The translations under genes were made by a program, and so were the position numbers. A stretch of DNA of 64,000 bases from Schlesneria sp. DSM 10557 (GTDB taxonomy: Bacteria > Planctomycetota > Planctomycetia > Planctomycetales > Planctomycetaceae): assembly GCF_041860085.1 (NCBI RefSeq), contig NZ_CP124747.1:744001-808000 (forward strand), given 5' to 3'. The notes beneath the pieces are model-generated. The model saw nothing but the letters and a program-made list of their open reading frames with translations. It ran no database searches and was not told where the DNA came from. Positions 1-9,533 of the stretch are shown here, piece by piece (the first letter of the stretch is position 1; the number at the start of each line of letters is the position of its first letter).

Positions 1-1021
1 GAGCGGCAACATACACCCGGTCACCGGGATTCAGTCGTAATTCGGCATACCTCTCGAGATTCAGGTCAACATTCAACGCCAGACCGAACTGTTCCGAGAA
101 GACACGCACTTTGGCGACCGAACCGGCCGGATTCACCTGCATGACCCGGACTTCCAGACTCGAGGTCCCGCAGGGGGCGTGGGAGATATCGAGTTCGTGA
201 GGACGGACGTAAGCCGTCGCGATTCGGGATTCGGCATGCGGGTACTCGGGATACTCGATGTTGAGTGCCCCCAGCATGGCCATGCCGTTCTCGACACGGC
301 CGTGGAACACGTTCACGTTGCCGAGAAAGTCCATTACAAACGGTGTCGCGGGATGGTCGAAGACCTGCTGAGGCGTCCCTGCTTGCTCGATGTGACCGGA
401 CTTCATAACGACGACGCGATCAGCCACTTCGAACGCTTCTTCCTGGTCGTGCGTGACGAAAACCGTCGTCAGATGAATTTCATCATGGAGTTGTCTGAGC
501 CATTGGCGAAGTTCCTGTCGGACCTTGGCATCGAGTGCGCCGAATGGTTCGTCGAGCAACAGAATTCTGGGCTGCACCGCCAGAGCACGAGCGAGGGCGA
601 CACGTTGCCGCTGACCTCCTGACAGTTGCGAAGGGTAGCGTGAGTTGAGGCCTTCCAGACGAACGAGGTGCAAAAGTTCGTGGACCCGCTTTTCGATTTC
701 CGAGTTCGGCCGATGGCGGACCCGCATCCCGAAAGCGACGTTCTCAAACACCGTCATGTGGCGGAACAGGGCGTAGTGCTGAAATACGAATCCGACCTGC
801 CGGTCTTTGGGCGATTGCTGAGTGACGTCTTCATCCTGATACAGGACAGTGCCACTGTCGGCTGTCTCTAGACCCGCAATGATGCGAAGCAGTGTCGTCT
901 TGCCCGAACCAGACGGACCTAACAACGCGAGCAACTCGCCACTGGGCGCTTCCAGACTGACGTCGTCGAGTGCGGTGAAATTCCCGAATTTCTTGATTAG
1001 GTTCTTGACGACGATGCTCAT
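1..1021 (-). CDS. cysA: Sulfate/thiosulfate ABC importer ATP-binding subunit CysA (C-terminus cut by window edge)
   Basis: The frame opens at the ATG at 1021 ([13 protein letters not shown]) and stays open to base 1, so the C-terminus lies outside the window. Visible motifs are the Walker [11 protein letters not shown]-loop FVFQHYALF, signature LSGGQRQR, Walker [13 protein letters not shown] and switch-His [10 protein letters not shown], followed by the start of the TOBE-like regulatory domain. It is last in the minus-strand run sbp-cysT-cysW-cysA. It would energise sulfate or thiosulfate uptake at the inner face of the membrane. [10 protein letters not shown] after Walker B is typical of CysA rather than of other importer ATPases. 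Confidence 0.95.
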   Translation of the reverse strand, partial: MSIVVKNLIKKFGNFTALDDVSLEAPSGELLALLGPSGSGKTTLLRIIAGLETADSGTVLYQDEDVTQQSPKDRQVGFVFQHYALFRHMTVFENVAFGMRVRHRPNSEIEKRVHELLHLVRLEGLNSRYPSQLSGGQRQRVALARALAVQPRILLLDEPFGALDAKVRQELRQWLRQLHDEIHLTTVFVTHDQEEAFEVADRVVVMKSGHIEQAGTPQQVFDHPATPFVMDFLGNVNVFHGRVENGMAMLGALNIEYPEYPHAESRIATAYVRPHELDISHAPCGTSSLEVRVMQVNPAGSVAKVRVFSEQFGLALNVDLNLERYAELRLNPGDRVYVAA

Positions 1022-1088
1022 GAGACAATCCGGTGGAAGAGGAAGTACGAGAAGAGTTTTCTTGCGGAGGCTGTTTCTGCGAAACCGA

Positions 1089-2003
1089 CTACTCGATCTG
1101 ATGAATCTTGGCTGCTTCACGCAGATCAGTTTGCGTCTTCCGTTCCAGCGCGATTTTGATGAACAAGGTGACAAGTGCAAGCAGAGTCAACAGGGACGCC
1201 GCAGCGAAAGAAGCCGCGTAAGTCTCGGATGATCCCCCTTCGAAGAGGGTGTTGACACGGATTGGCAACGTTTCGGTTTTATTGATGATCCGTCCGGAAA
1301 CAACGTAGACGGCCCCGTATTCACCCATTGCGCGGGCGTTACAGAGGATAATCCCGTACAGCAGCCCCCACTTCATATTGGGCAGACTGACTCGCCAGAA
1401 CATCTGCCAGCCGTTCGCCCCCAGGCTGATGGCGGCAACCTCTTCGTCAGCGCCAATGGCCTCCATTACAGGAATGAGTTCCCGCGCGACGAAGGGCAGA
1501 GTCACGAAGGTGGTCGCCAGTGCAATTCCCGGCCAGTTAAACAGAATTTTCAAACCATTCGCCTGTAACCAGCCTCCGAAAACGCCATGGTTGGCAAACA
1601 ACATGACGAACATCAGGCCCACCACGACGGGCGAAATGGCGAAGGGAAGATCAATGATGGTTGTGAGCAGCGTGCGACCAGGAAATCGAAACCGCGTGAT
1701 GACCCAGGCCGCCGCCACACCAAAAATGACATTCGCCAGCACCGCGATCGGGACGACGAAAAGTGTCAGCTTGATCGCATGCATGGTCTCGCGATCGGTC
1801 AGATTCTTGAAATACGTCCCGATACCGCTCGAGAAGGCGTGATAGAAGACGTTACTGATGGGCAGAATCACCAGCACAAAGAGTACGAGCACGGAAAGTG
1901 AGATCAGGCCCCAGCGGACCCACCACGGATCTTCTTGTGCCGAACGGCCCCGAAGTGTCGAATTGGCATTCGTTGAGGGAAGATGTTTCGGAACCGCGTG
2001 CAT
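1089..2003 (-). CDS. cysW: Sulfate ABC importer permease CysW
   Basis: This 304-residue protein has six predicted membrane helices. Its EAA-loop region ([24 protein letters not shown]) is the contact for the ATPase. The segments [12 protein letters not shown] and [12 protein letters not shown] are characteristic of CysW. It lies 67 bp upstream of cysA and 88 bp downstream of cysT on the same strand, so it should pair with CysT as the heterodimeric sulfate channel. The N-terminus carries about 25 extra polar residues before the first helix. A start further in is possible, but none has a clearly better ribosome site. Confidence 0.93.
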   Translation of the reverse strand: MHAVPKHLPSTNANSTLRGRSAQEDPWWVRWGLISLSVLVLFVLVILPISNVFYHAFSSGIGTYFKNLTDRETMHAIKLTLFVVPIAVLANVIFGVAAAWVITRFRFPGRTLLTTIIDLPFAISPVVVGLMFVMLFANHGVFGGWLQANGLKILFNWPGIALATTFVTLPFVARELIPVMEAIGADEEVAAISLGANGWQMFWRVSLPNMKWGLLYGIILCNARAMGEYGAVYVVSGRIINKTETLPIRVNTLFEGGSSETYAASFAAASLLTLLALVTLFIKIALERKTQTDLREAAKIHQIE

Positions 2004-2091
2004 TGTGATCGTCTTTGCGGGGAGGAAGGACTGGAGTCCGTGCCGGGGATTCGGGCGAGCGACTGACGGTCGATGAGGGCATCATGTCAGG

Positions 2092-2919
2092 TCAATTTGC
2101 CGATGAGTTGGCGGCACTTGTCCTGCGTTCCAGGGCGTTAATGATGATAAGCATGATGAATGACGCAATCAGAAGCACCACCGCAACCGCCGTTGCCTCG
2201 GCCCACTTGAATTCGTCCAGCTTCTGAACGATCAGTACCGGGGCGATTTCTGTCTTCAGCGGGGTATTACTCGAGACGAACACGACTGAGCCGTATTCTC
2301 CGATGGCTCGAGCGAAAGTCAGTGCGAATCCTGTCGTGAGAGCCGGATAGAGGGCTGGCAGGATCACCCGGGTAAATGTCTGCCACCGGGTGGCACCTAG
2401 ACATGCCGCAGCCTCTTCGATATCCGCGTCCATGCTTTCCAGTACGGGCTGGACCGTCCGCACTACGAAGGGAAGGCCGATGAAAGTCAGCACCAGCACG
2501 ATGGCAGAGGTGGAATAAGCCAGTTCGATTCCCATCGGAACCAGGAACTGCCCGATCCAGCCTTTGGGGACGTACAAGCTTGAGTAGACGAGTCCGGCAA
2601 CCGCAGTCGGAAGAGCGAACGGGAGATCGACCAGTGAGTCGAATAAGCGTTTGAACGGAAACTCATAACGAACCAGCACCCAGGCCAGGAGCAGTCCCAG
2701 AATCGTGTCGGTGACTGCGGCAATGGCCGAGGTGCTGAAGGTGACAAAATAGGCTGCCTGGGCTCGTGGGGTCCAGGCGGCGGCGAGAAACTGCTCAAAA
2801 GTGAGAGAACTCGCTTTGGCAATCAGTGCAGCTAACGGAATCACGACCAGTAGGCACAGGTAGGATATCGCAAGGCTGAGACTCAGACGAAACCCCGGCA
2901 GAATGCGATGTGATGCCAT
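2092..2919 (-). CDS. cysT: Sulfate ABC importer permease CysT (CysU)
   Basis: This 275-residue protein has six membrane segments and starts MASHRILPGFRLSLSL. The loop EEAAACLGATRWQTFTRVILPALYPAL is the ATPase contact, and ARAIGEYGSVVFVSSN is the CysT hallmark. CysT and CysW form the translocation pore for sulfate delivered by the periplasmic binding protein. It follows the binding-protein gene by 126 bp in the same direction and precedes cysW. Confidence 0.93.
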   Translation of the reverse strand: MASHRILPGFRLSLSLAISYLCLLVVIPLAALIAKASSLTFEQFLAAAWTPRAQAAYFVTFSTSAIAAVTDTILGLLLAWVLVRYEFPFKRLFDSLVDLPFALPTAVAGLVYSSLYVPKGWIGQFLVPMGIELAYSTSAIVLVLTFIGLPFVVRTVQPVLESMDADIEEAAACLGATRWQTFTRVILPALYPALTTGFALTFARAIGEYGSVVFVSSNTPLKTEIAPVLIVQKLDEFKWAEATAVAVVLLIASFIMLIIINALERRTSAANSSAN

Positions 2920-3045
2920 GAAAATGTCGACCTCAGATCAGAAACTCATACAGCTACGGCGGATAAAATAGAGTTGCGCAGTTTCGTGACATATCCGCAT
3001 CTCGTCAACTGGGATCGCGCCAAGGCTGAAAACCGGAATTGTCGC

Positions 3046-4086
3046 CTACTGTTTCGAGTAAATTTTGTCGAAGATGCCCCCGTCGGCAAAGAACTTCGCC
3101 TGAGCTTCTTCCCAACTCGGTACCAGATCGGTGATCAGGAACAGCTTGATCGGCTGAAATTGTTCCGCGACTTTCTGAGCGATCTCAGGATCCGTCGGGC
3201 GATAGTAGTGCTTGGCAATGATCTCCTGTCCCTCTTTTGTGTACAGGAACTTGAGGTACGCTTCCGCAGCGGCGCGGGTTCCTTTCGTCTCGACGTTCTT
3301 GTCAACAACGGCCACATGGGGTTCGTGGAGGATGCTGACAGGGGGATAGACCAGTTCCAGTTCGCCCTTGGATTCTTTCACTTCCAGATAGGCTTCACTT
3401 TCCATCGTGATATGCACATCGCCGATCCCCTTCTGAGCGAAGGTCATCGTGGCACCACGGGCACCGGTATCCAGGTTGGGAGCGTTCAAGTAGAGCTTCT
3501 TGATAAACTCAGTCGCTTGCTCTTCTGTACCACCATTAAGAACCACGCTTCCCCATGCGCCCAGCAGGCTGAGGCGGCCATTCCCGGAGGTTTTCGGGTT
3601 CGGTGTGATGACAGCAATGCCTGGCTTTACGAGGTCACTCCAGTCCTTGATCCCCTTCGGGTTCCCTTTGCGGACCACGAATACCACTGTCGATGTGTAG
3701 GGGAGAGAGCGGTTCTCGAAGGTGTTCTCCCAATTGTCCTTGAGCAGCCCATTCTTTCGAAGAGCGTCGGTATCGGTCCAGATCGACAGGGTCGCGACGT
3801 CGGCTTCGAGACCATCGATGATCGAACGTGCCTGACTGCCGGAAGAGCCGTGGGACTGGTCGATCGTAATTGTCTGGCCCGATTCCTTTTCGTAGACGGG
3901 AATGAAGGCCTGATTGAGTTCTTTCCACAGTTCACGCGTCGGGTCGTATGAGACGTTGAGCAATTTCACGGCGCCGCCCGAGCTTCCTCCCGAACCTGTG
4001 TGATCTCCGGTGCAACCCACTGCCAGAAACAGAAGGGGAGCGGTCAGGACAAGAGCCCGGATAAAAGTGCCAATTGCGCGACGCAT
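3046..4086 (-). CDS. sbp: Sulfate/thiosulfate-binding lipoprotein of the ABC importer
   Basis: The product is about 346 residues from the ATG at 4086, which has a GGGG ribosome site upstream. A longer frame reaches 4176 but adds an implausible leader. The N-terminus MRRAIGTFIRALVLTA then LLFLAVGC looks like a lipoprotein signal with the cysteine as lipidation site. The mature part contains the sulfate-binding signatures LNVSYDPTREL and DQSHGSSGSQARSI, and later TPNPKTSGNGR and GARGATMTF, all typical of CysP/Sbp. It is the first transporter gene after the Rrf2 regulator. It would capture sulfate outside the cytoplasmic membrane and hand it to CysTW. Confidence 0.93.
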   Translation of the reverse strand: MRRAIGTFIRALVLTAPLLFLAVGCTGDHTGSGGSSGGAVKLLNVSYDPTRELWKELNQAFIPVYEKESGQTITIDQSHGSSGSQARSIIDGLEADVATLSIWTDTDALRKNGLLKDNWENTFENRSLPYTSTVVFVVRKGNPKGIKDWSDLVKPGIAVITPNPKTSGNGRLSLLGAWGSVVLNGGTEEQATEFIKKLYLNAPNLDTGARGATMTFAQKGIGDVHITMESEAYLEVKESKGELELVYPPVSILHEPHVAVVDKNVETKGTRAAAEAYLKFLYTKEGQEIIAKHYYRPTDPEIAQKVAEQFQPIKLFLITDLVPSWEEAQAKFFADGGIFDKIYSKQ

Positions 4087-4191
4087 GAAAATAGACCCCA
4101 AACTAAATATCACTGAAATTATCGACAATATGAGCAGCCGATTTGTGGACGGTGCGAGATCAAAGCCGGGCACCACGTCGAAATCTTGCGA

Positions 4192-4656
4192 TCAGATGCC
4201 GTCGCCACCGATAAATGCCGAGCTGAAAACCTCTGACTTTGTGACCGGTGCGGTGCCGTAAACAGCTGCCAGATTGGCCTCGTCCATTCGACGAGAGGAA
4301 TAATTGCGGATGTCGAGCATGATACGCCGGAAGCGACAAGTCGCTTCCTGACTGCAGGGCTCGTAGGCTGTAGCAGAAACACATCCGATCGGTGCGATCA
4401 GTCCGTCGAAGAAACGGACGATCTGACCCATCGTGATCTCTTCCGGGCGTTTCGCAAGTTCGAACCCACCAATCCGACCGGGGATGCTTTTCACCCAGCC
4501 CTTGGTCTTGAGTTCGAGCATGATATGTTCCAGGAAGCGGCGCGGTACGTCATTCTTTTCAGCGAGTTCTCTGATGGAAACTGGCCCCTGCCCATATCTT
4601 CCAACAAGCGTCATGAGCGCACGGAGCGCGTAATCCGACTTTCGCGACACTTTCAT
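4192..4656 (-). CDS. Rrf2-family transcriptional regulator of the sulfate operon
   Basis: This is a 154-residue Rrf2 protein. MKVSRKSDYALRALMTLVGR begins the winged helix and VPRRFLEHIMLELK is the recognition region. Three cysteines follow (GCVSATAYEPCSQEATC), a spacing of Cys-x8-Cys-x5-Cys that is close to, but looser than, the Fe-S ligands of IscR. The start at 4656 has a strong GGAGAGG ribosome site. It sits directly upstream of sbp-cysTWA and shares their direction. By analogy with CymR and IscR it probably controls sulfur assimilation in response to sulfur or Fe-S status. Cluster binding is inferred. Confidence 0.85.
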   Translation of the reverse strand: MKVSRKSDYALRALMTLVGRYGQGPVSIRELAEKNDVPRRFLEHIMLELKTKGWVKSIPGRIGGFELAKRPEEITMGQIVRFFDGLIAPIGCVSATAYEPCSQEATCRFRRIMLDIRNYSSRRMDEANLAAVYGTAPVTKSEVFSSAFIGGDGI

Positions 4657-4705
4657 CGACTTTGCCGCCTCTCCGTCTTGAAGGTTAAATACGACTATGT
4701 GACTG

Positions 4706-4735
4706 ATATTATTCGGGTCATGACGAGCTTGTCAA
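4706..4735 (-). promoter_or_regulatory. Sigma70-type promoter upstream of the Rrf2-sulfate operon
   Basis: Read on the minus strand, TTGACA (4735-4730) is followed after about 17-18 bases by ATAATAT (around 4712-4706). The spacing fits a housekeeping promoter. Transcription would begin near 4698, some 40 bases before the regulator start at 4656. This makes the regulator the first gene of the operon and suggests autoregulation. Confidence 0.6.
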
Positions 4736-4759
4736 ATTGACCGTCAAAACTCCTCCTTC

Positions 4760-4781
4760 AAAACGCACGATTGAGCGTTTT
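4760..4781 (-). terminator. Stem-loop downstream of the gamma-carbonic-anhydrase-like gene
   Basis: AAAACGC (4760-4766) and GCGTTTT (4775-4781) form a perfect 7-bp stem with an 8-base loop. It lies between the end of the hexapeptide protein (4904) and the promoter of the next minus-strand operon. On the minus strand the 3' arm ends in four Ts, so it can act as a weak intrinsic terminator. Confidence 0.45.
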
Positions 4782-4903
4782 GCCCACTGCCCGTGAGAAG
4801 GGATGGACGAGGAGCGAAAACTGGCTGATGTCAGCTTGTGCCGACTGCCGTAACCTGTTGGAGTCGAACAATTTGCCGCCCCGTTCAAGGGGTGCCGCAC
4901 GCG

Positions 4904-5545
4904 CTACTGTGCATCGCGTCGTGCGCGATACCCCGCGGAGTTATTGACGTAGTGCTGGAAGGTAGTGGCCAGCCTCTGCCGCTGCTCCGGTGTTAATTCT
5001 TTGATCTGGCGAGCCGGGCATCCTGCCCACAGGGTATGAGGCGGAACGACCGTCCCTTCAAGCACGACGGCTCCGGCGGCGATGAGAGCCCCCTCACCGA
5101 TCACACAGCGGCTGAGAACGGTCGCACCAATACCAATCAGGGCACCGTCCCCGACGGTGGAGGCATGTACGATCGCCCGATGTCCCAGCGTCACGCGGTT
5201 CCCGATGATGCAGGGGGTATCGGCTTCGATGTGCAGAATCGATCCGTCCTGGATGTTCGACTCTTCCCCCACCTCAATCCACTGCTGATCACCCCGAAGG
5301 ATGCAGCCGAACCAGACTGAGCTTCTTGCTTTCAAACGGACACGCCCCACAACAATGGCTCCATCAGCCACAAACGCTGTCGGATCAATTTGCGGAACGG
5401 CGTGCAGCGCCGACCAGTCCCAGAGGACGTCCGGGTAAGCCACCGATGGAGCAGGGGGGAGTTCTGGTCGGGCTGAAGGCCATTTGGCCGTCTCGGGGAC
5501 CATTTCATCTGAAGAATTGCGATTCAAGAGTAAATCCAGGCTCAA
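4904..5545 (-). CDS. Gamma-carbonic-anhydrase-like hexapeptide-repeat protein
   Basis: This 213-residue protein is a left-handed beta-helix of the YrdA/PaaY/CaiE type. Hexapeptide repeats run from IDPTAFVADGAIVVG to GAVVLEGTVVP. Candidate metal-binding residues are the His of GSILHIEAD and the two His of LGHRAIVHAS. The tail AGCPARQIKEL is typical of the family. The frame begins with TTG at 5545, six bases after the stop of the preceding Rrf2 gene; an ATG at 5503 is the alternative start. Members include active carbonic anhydrases and proteins of unknown activity, so the exact reaction is open. Confidence 0.85.
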   Translation of the reverse strand: MSLDLLLNRNSSDEMVPETAKWPSARPELPPAPSVAYPDVLWDWSALHAVPQIDPTAFVADGAIVVGRVRLKARSSVWFGCILRGDQQWIEVGEESNIQDGSILHIEADTPCIIGNRVTLGHRAIVHASTVGDGALIGIGATVLSRCVIGEGALIAAGAVVLEGTVVPPHTLWAGCPARQIKELTPEQRQRLATTFQHYVNNSAGYRARRDAQ

Positions 5546-5551
5546 AGTTAT

Positions 5552-6034
5552 CTAAATTTGCCGTTTTAGCTCGGCAATGGCGGAACTGGGACACTCGCTC
5601 GGAACGGAGGGCGCCGCTTCACACAGGGGGTGGCTACCTGTCGGTTCTGCCAGCATCTCGGCCAGAGTTGTTTGGGCAAACGATTTCTCAACCATCCCCA
5701 GCGCTTCGTCCATGCGATGGTGCAGTGGACATAATTGCTTGCCGTGGGACTTGATGTTGAGAGGGCAAGTATGAATGCGCTCAATCGGTTCCACCGCATT
5801 CACGACTTCCAGAATCGTGAGCTCTTGAGGAGTTTTGACTAGCGTTACTCCTCCACCCGTTCCCCGCTGGCTGCGGACAATCTGATTCCGTCCCAGGTTC
5901 TGTAAGACTTTGGACAGATACGGTTTCGGAACCTGCGTGGCGAGCGCGATCTGGTCGGTGGTGCGGGCGTTCGGGGCGTGGTCGGCCAGATAGACGACGG
6001 CTCGTAGAGCATATTCTACTGTCTGAGAAAACAT
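5552..6034 (-). CDS. Second Rrf2-family transcriptional regulator
   Basis: This protein is about 160 residues from the ATG at 6034 (MFSQTVEYALRAVVYLADHA). A longer frame to 6148 adds an unlikely leader. The winged helix includes QVPKPYLSKVLQNLGR and the wing QRGTGGGVTLVK. Two cysteines plus histidines lie in the sensor region (HTCPLNI ... LCPLHHRMDE), giving Cys-x11-Cys, and more cysteines occur near the C-terminus. It is six bases upstream of the gamma-carbonic-anhydrase-like gene and divergent from the CxxCH protein at 6253, so either could be its target. The sensed signal is unknown. Confidence 0.85.
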   Translation of the reverse strand: MFSQTVEYALRAVVYLADHAPNARTTDQIALATQVPKPYLSKVLQNLGRNQIVRSQRGTGGGVTLVKTPQELTILEVVNAVEPIERIHTCPLNIKSHGKQLCPLHHRMDEALGMVEKSFAQTTLAEMLAEPTGSHPLCEAAPSVPSECPSSAIAELKRQI

Positions 6035-6252
6035 GCCTGCATTCCCATTGTCACTAAAATGGACATTGACGTCCAGTTTCTGAGGTCGTACAGTGATTGG
6101 AAAGCGACGCCGAGATCCAGTATCGGAGGAACAAGACCTGACGGTCAATGTTCAGCCGTGGAATTTCTGCGTTCGGACGTGATGAGCATTCCATTGTGAA
6201 ATGTCTTATTGCGGTCGACACCGGGTTTTCTTTCTTACAGGAAGACACCAGC

Positions 6253-7650
6253 ATGAGTCCATCTATCGATCGCGCCGTCCACACGAAGATTCGGAGATCG
6301 AGTCTCTGGAGTGGCATCCTCACTCTCATTCTGTTGGGTCTCGGTTCGCCGTTTAGCGCGTTGTGCGGAGAAGATTACGAACGAGAGCCCATCAATTATG
6401 ACACGGCGACTCCCGAGAATCCCATTAGTCGTCTGCAGGCAGCACTCGAAGAGGGGGCGGTCTCGCTGAGTTACGAGGCCAATACGGGCTACTTGAGCTC
6501 ACTCCTGCAGGCACTCGAAGTTCCCGTCTCGTCCCAGACGCTGGTCTTTTCCAAGACGAGTCTGCAGCGCAATCGGATCACTCCTCGTTCACCTCGCGCA
6601 CTTTACTTTAATGACGATGTCTATGTCGGTTACTGCCAGGATGGTGATGTTCTCGAACTGTCCGTCGCGGATCCAAACTTAGGCGGGGTCTTCTACACGC
6701 TGGATCAGAAGGCGGAGAAAGCGACGCTGGTCCGTCAGAATGACCACTGCCTGACTTGTCACAGTTCCAACAACACGAAGGGTGTGCCCGGACATCTGGT
6801 TCGGTCGGTTTACGTCGACCAGAGTGGATTCCCGATTTTCTCGATGGGAACTCATCGCATCGATCATTCCAGTCCCCTCGAAAAACGCTGGGGAGGCTGG
6901 TACGTGACGGGCACACATGGTGATCAGAAGCATCTGGGCAATCTGGTCATGACGGGGACAAAACAGAAAGAGCCCGTGGATAACAGCGCGGGGCAGAATG
7001 TGACCAGCCTGGATCGTCGCTTCAAACACTCCAGTTACCTGACACCCCACAGTGATCTGGTGGCTCTGATGGTACTCGAGCATCAGGTGGAAGCTCACAA
7101 TCTGATCACGAAGGCGAACTTTGAAACCCGGCAAGCCCTCCATACAGAAGCCGGAATGAATAAAGCGCTGAACGAACCACCCGAGCATCGCTGGGAAAGC
7201 ACGACCACTCGCATTCGCAATACTGCAGACAGATTGGTGAAGTATCTGCTGTTCTGCGACGAAGCTCCGCTCCATGGCAGATTGACCGGCACCAGCAGCT
7301 ATGCTGACGAATTCTCGCAGTGGGGTCCCCGGGATGAACAAGGTCGATCTTTACGCGATTTCGATCTCGAACGTCGTCTGTTCAAGTATCCCTGCAGTTA
7401 TCTGGTGTACTCCAAATCTTTTGATTCCCTTCCTGGGGAGGTAAAGGAGGTTGTCTATCGGAAGCTGTGGGACATACTCACGGCGACCGGACCGCAAAAA
7501 GACTATAAGCATCTTTCCGATACTGATCGCAGCTCCATCCTGGAAATACTTCGATCCACGAAAAAGGATCTCCCCCCCTACTGGTATCCCTCGCAATCGG
7601 CGGCCGATACCGCATCGAGCGGTGGCGCGCCAGAGCAGAAAATCGACTGA
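6253..7650 (+). CDS. Secreted protein with one CxxCH haem-binding motif, function unknown
   Basis: The product is about 465 residues from the ATG at 6253, with AGGA eleven bases upstream; the open frame extends back to 6148. A signal peptide is visible (SSLWSGILTLILLGLG ... ALCGED). The only haem-type motif is HCLTCHSSN at about residue 170-178, followed by VPGHLVRSVY. No other domain is recognised. The context of planctomycete secreted cytochromes suggests an extracytoplasmic monohaem protein, perhaps for electron transfer. It is divergent from an Rrf2 regulator, which might link it to redox control. Confidence 0.6.
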   Translation: MSPSIDRAVHTKIRRSSLWSGILTLILLGLGSPFSALCGEDYEREPINYDTATPENPISRLQAALEEGAVSLSYEANTGYLSSLLQALEVPVSSQTLVFSKTSLQRNRITPRSPRALYFNDDVYVGYCQDGDVLELSVADPNLGGVFYTLDQKAEKATLVRQNDHCLTCHSSNNTKGVPGHLVRSVYVDQSGFPIFSMGTHRIDHSSPLEKRWGGWYVTGTHGDQKHLGNLVMTGTKQKEPVDNSAGQNVTSLDRRFKHSSYLTPHSDLVALMVLEHQVEAHNLITKANFETRQALHTEAGMNKALNEPPEHRWESTTTRIRNTADRLVKYLLFCDEAPLHGRLTGTSSYADEFSQWGPRDEQGRSLRDFDLERRLFKYPCSYLVYSKSFDSLPGEVKEVVYRKLWDILTATGPQKDYKHLSDTDRSSILEILRSTKKDLPPYWYPSQSAADTASSGGAPEQKID

Positions 7651-7875
7651 ATTCCCCACTGCTTTGACGCCCTTTCCGTGCCAGTCTCTCCCTGATGACG
7701 ATGCCGCTTCAGGACAAAAACTGATAATCTCGCCCAGGAATCGCCGGACCGCTATCACGATTCTGACGAAGGCAGCAAGTTCCCCGGGGAACTGTCCCGG
7801 CATCTGACATGCTATGCTTTCCGAGGCCGTCGTTCACGTTGCGAGATTGGGGCAACTCGTAGTGATGGGGAATCA

Positions 7876-9279
7876 ATGCTGAGTAACAAACGGTGCTGTT
7901 TCACGGCAGAAACTCATCTCGCCACGCTTTGGACTCAAACGTCTGGCCGTCGACCGTCTCTTCGAGCCTGCGCCGGAGTGATGGCAGGCATCCTCTGTTA
8001 TGCCACTTTCATTCTGATCGTCGGCACTGCGGATGCGCAGGAACGCCCGACGACGAAAGCGACGGTCCATGAACTGCTTGGTCGACTTGACGCGCCGACA
8101 CTCTCTGAACGATCGCAGGCAGAACGTCAGATCCTGGATCTGGGGCCGCAGGTTCTGCAACAGCTACCAATACCGGAATTGATCGAAAGTGTTTCGGCCC
8201 GCGAATCAATCCGGCGGATTCGGTTACAACTTGAGAGGCGAACTGCACGCGAGTCGTCTCGCGCGGCGCGAGTGACTCTGGAAGGAGATTTTTCTCTCGA
8301 ACAACTCCTTCAGCAGATTCAAATGCAGACAGGGAATAGGCTCACGCTCCATAAATCAGCTGCGGCGGTCCAACGCCAGAACCGCAAGGTAGTGTGGAAC
8401 CAGGTGTCGTTCTGGGAAGCTCTCGATCAGCTTTGCGAATGGGAGCAGGTTCGCTGGCGATTCGCTGAAGAGGACGCTGCCATTATCGTCGAACTTCCCG
8501 AAGCAGAATCCACTCGCCCGTCCGGTCTTCAACGATCGGGACCATTCCGACTTGCCATCGACACGGTCGAGCGGCGTCCCGTTGTTGGTGAACAAGGACA
8601 GCAATTGATCCGCGTGCGCGGTCAACTTTCCATCGAACCTCGACTGCGTCCCCTGTTTCTCGCGATGGCCGCTGCAGATGTTGTCGCAACCGCAGACACG
8701 GATCGTTTACTCGCGGCCTGGAATCCGGATGCACGGTACGAACATCCTGCCGGTGATGGGGGAAGACAGATCCCCGTCCAATGGGACTATTCCCTGCGAG
8801 AGCCACTGTCCGTGAGCGAACTGTCGCTGCAGGGACGCATTCACTGTCAGATCGCCGCCTCAACCGAGCGAATCGTCTTTGACCGGACATCAATGGTGAA
8901 GGGGACTGTCCGCCGCAGAGGTGGCGTTTCGGTTCGACTGAAAGATGTGGAGTTCGATTCAACGCCCCCCGCAGGGGTGAATGCAGAGATCGATATCGCG
9001 GTCACGTATGACTCGGGAGGACCGGCGTTTGAGTCTCATCGAACCTGGATTTTCCATAATGCGGTCTATCTCGAAACCCGGGAGGGGGTACGAACCAGCT
9101 TCACCAGCTTTGAGACGACCCAACAGTCCGACGGAGCAGTCGGGGTGACTTACTACTGGACTGCGCTCGCGGACCCACGAGATCAGTATCGCTTCGTGTA
9201 CGAGGCACCGACACTCATCATCAACGTTCCCGTTGACATTGACCTGCGGAAAATCCCCGTCCCGAAGGAGACTGATTAG
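7876..9279 (+). CDS. Secreted hypothetical protein
   Basis: This is a 467-residue protein. The hydrophobic segment GVMAGILCYATFILIVGTADAQE at about 36-58 looks like a signal peptide preceded by a long basic N-region. Residues about 60-125 are helical and charged. Residues 130-200 (VTLEGDFSLEQLLQQIQMQTGNRLTL) resemble the small domains found at the N-terminus of secretins. The rest appears beta-rich. I do not recognise the family. It stands alone between the CxxCH protein and the PSCyt1 gene. Confidence 0.6.
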   Translation: MLSNKRCCFTAETHLATLWTQTSGRRPSLRACAGVMAGILCYATFILIVGTADAQERPTTKATVHELLGRLDAPTLSERSQAERQILDLGPQVLQQLPIPELIESVSARESIRRIRLQLERRTARESSRAARVTLEGDFSLEQLLQQIQMQTGNRLTLHKSAAAVQRQNRKVVWNQVSFWEALDQLCEWEQVRWRFAEEDAAIIVELPEAESTRPSGLQRSGPFRLAIDTVERRPVVGEQGQQLIRVRGQLSIEPRLRPLFLAMAAADVVATADTDRLLAAWNPDARYEHPAGDGGRQIPVQWDYSLREPLSVSELSLQGRIHCQIAASTERIVFDRTSMVKGTVRRRGGVSVRLKDVEFDSTPPAGVNAEIDIAVTYDSGGPAFESHRTWIFHNAVYLETREGVRTSFTSFETTQQSDGAVGVTYYWTALADPRDQYRFVYEAPTLIINVPVDIDLRKIPVPKETD

Positions 9280-9533
9280 GTCAAACGTCGTTTGGCTAAC
9301 AGAAAGCCGCTCGAACCGCGGCAATGTTGTCGCACGACGTCGCAGCTTCATTCACCCCAGCCGACGTCCCATGAAGTTGACTTTGGTGTAATATACACGA
9401 CGATATTCACATTACTTCCGTCTGATGTATTCCTCGTGCCCGGAACACCGCCCGTCGTGATGTTCGAAATTGGGAATTGGCGGATTGATCGAGTCAGTAT
9501 CTACGTGACGAAATCTTGATCGAAGCGAAACTG

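Noticed and set aside
2974-3951. A 325-codon plus-strand frame over the sulfate-binding gene
   Set aside because: It is antisense to a clear Sbp gene with known motifs.
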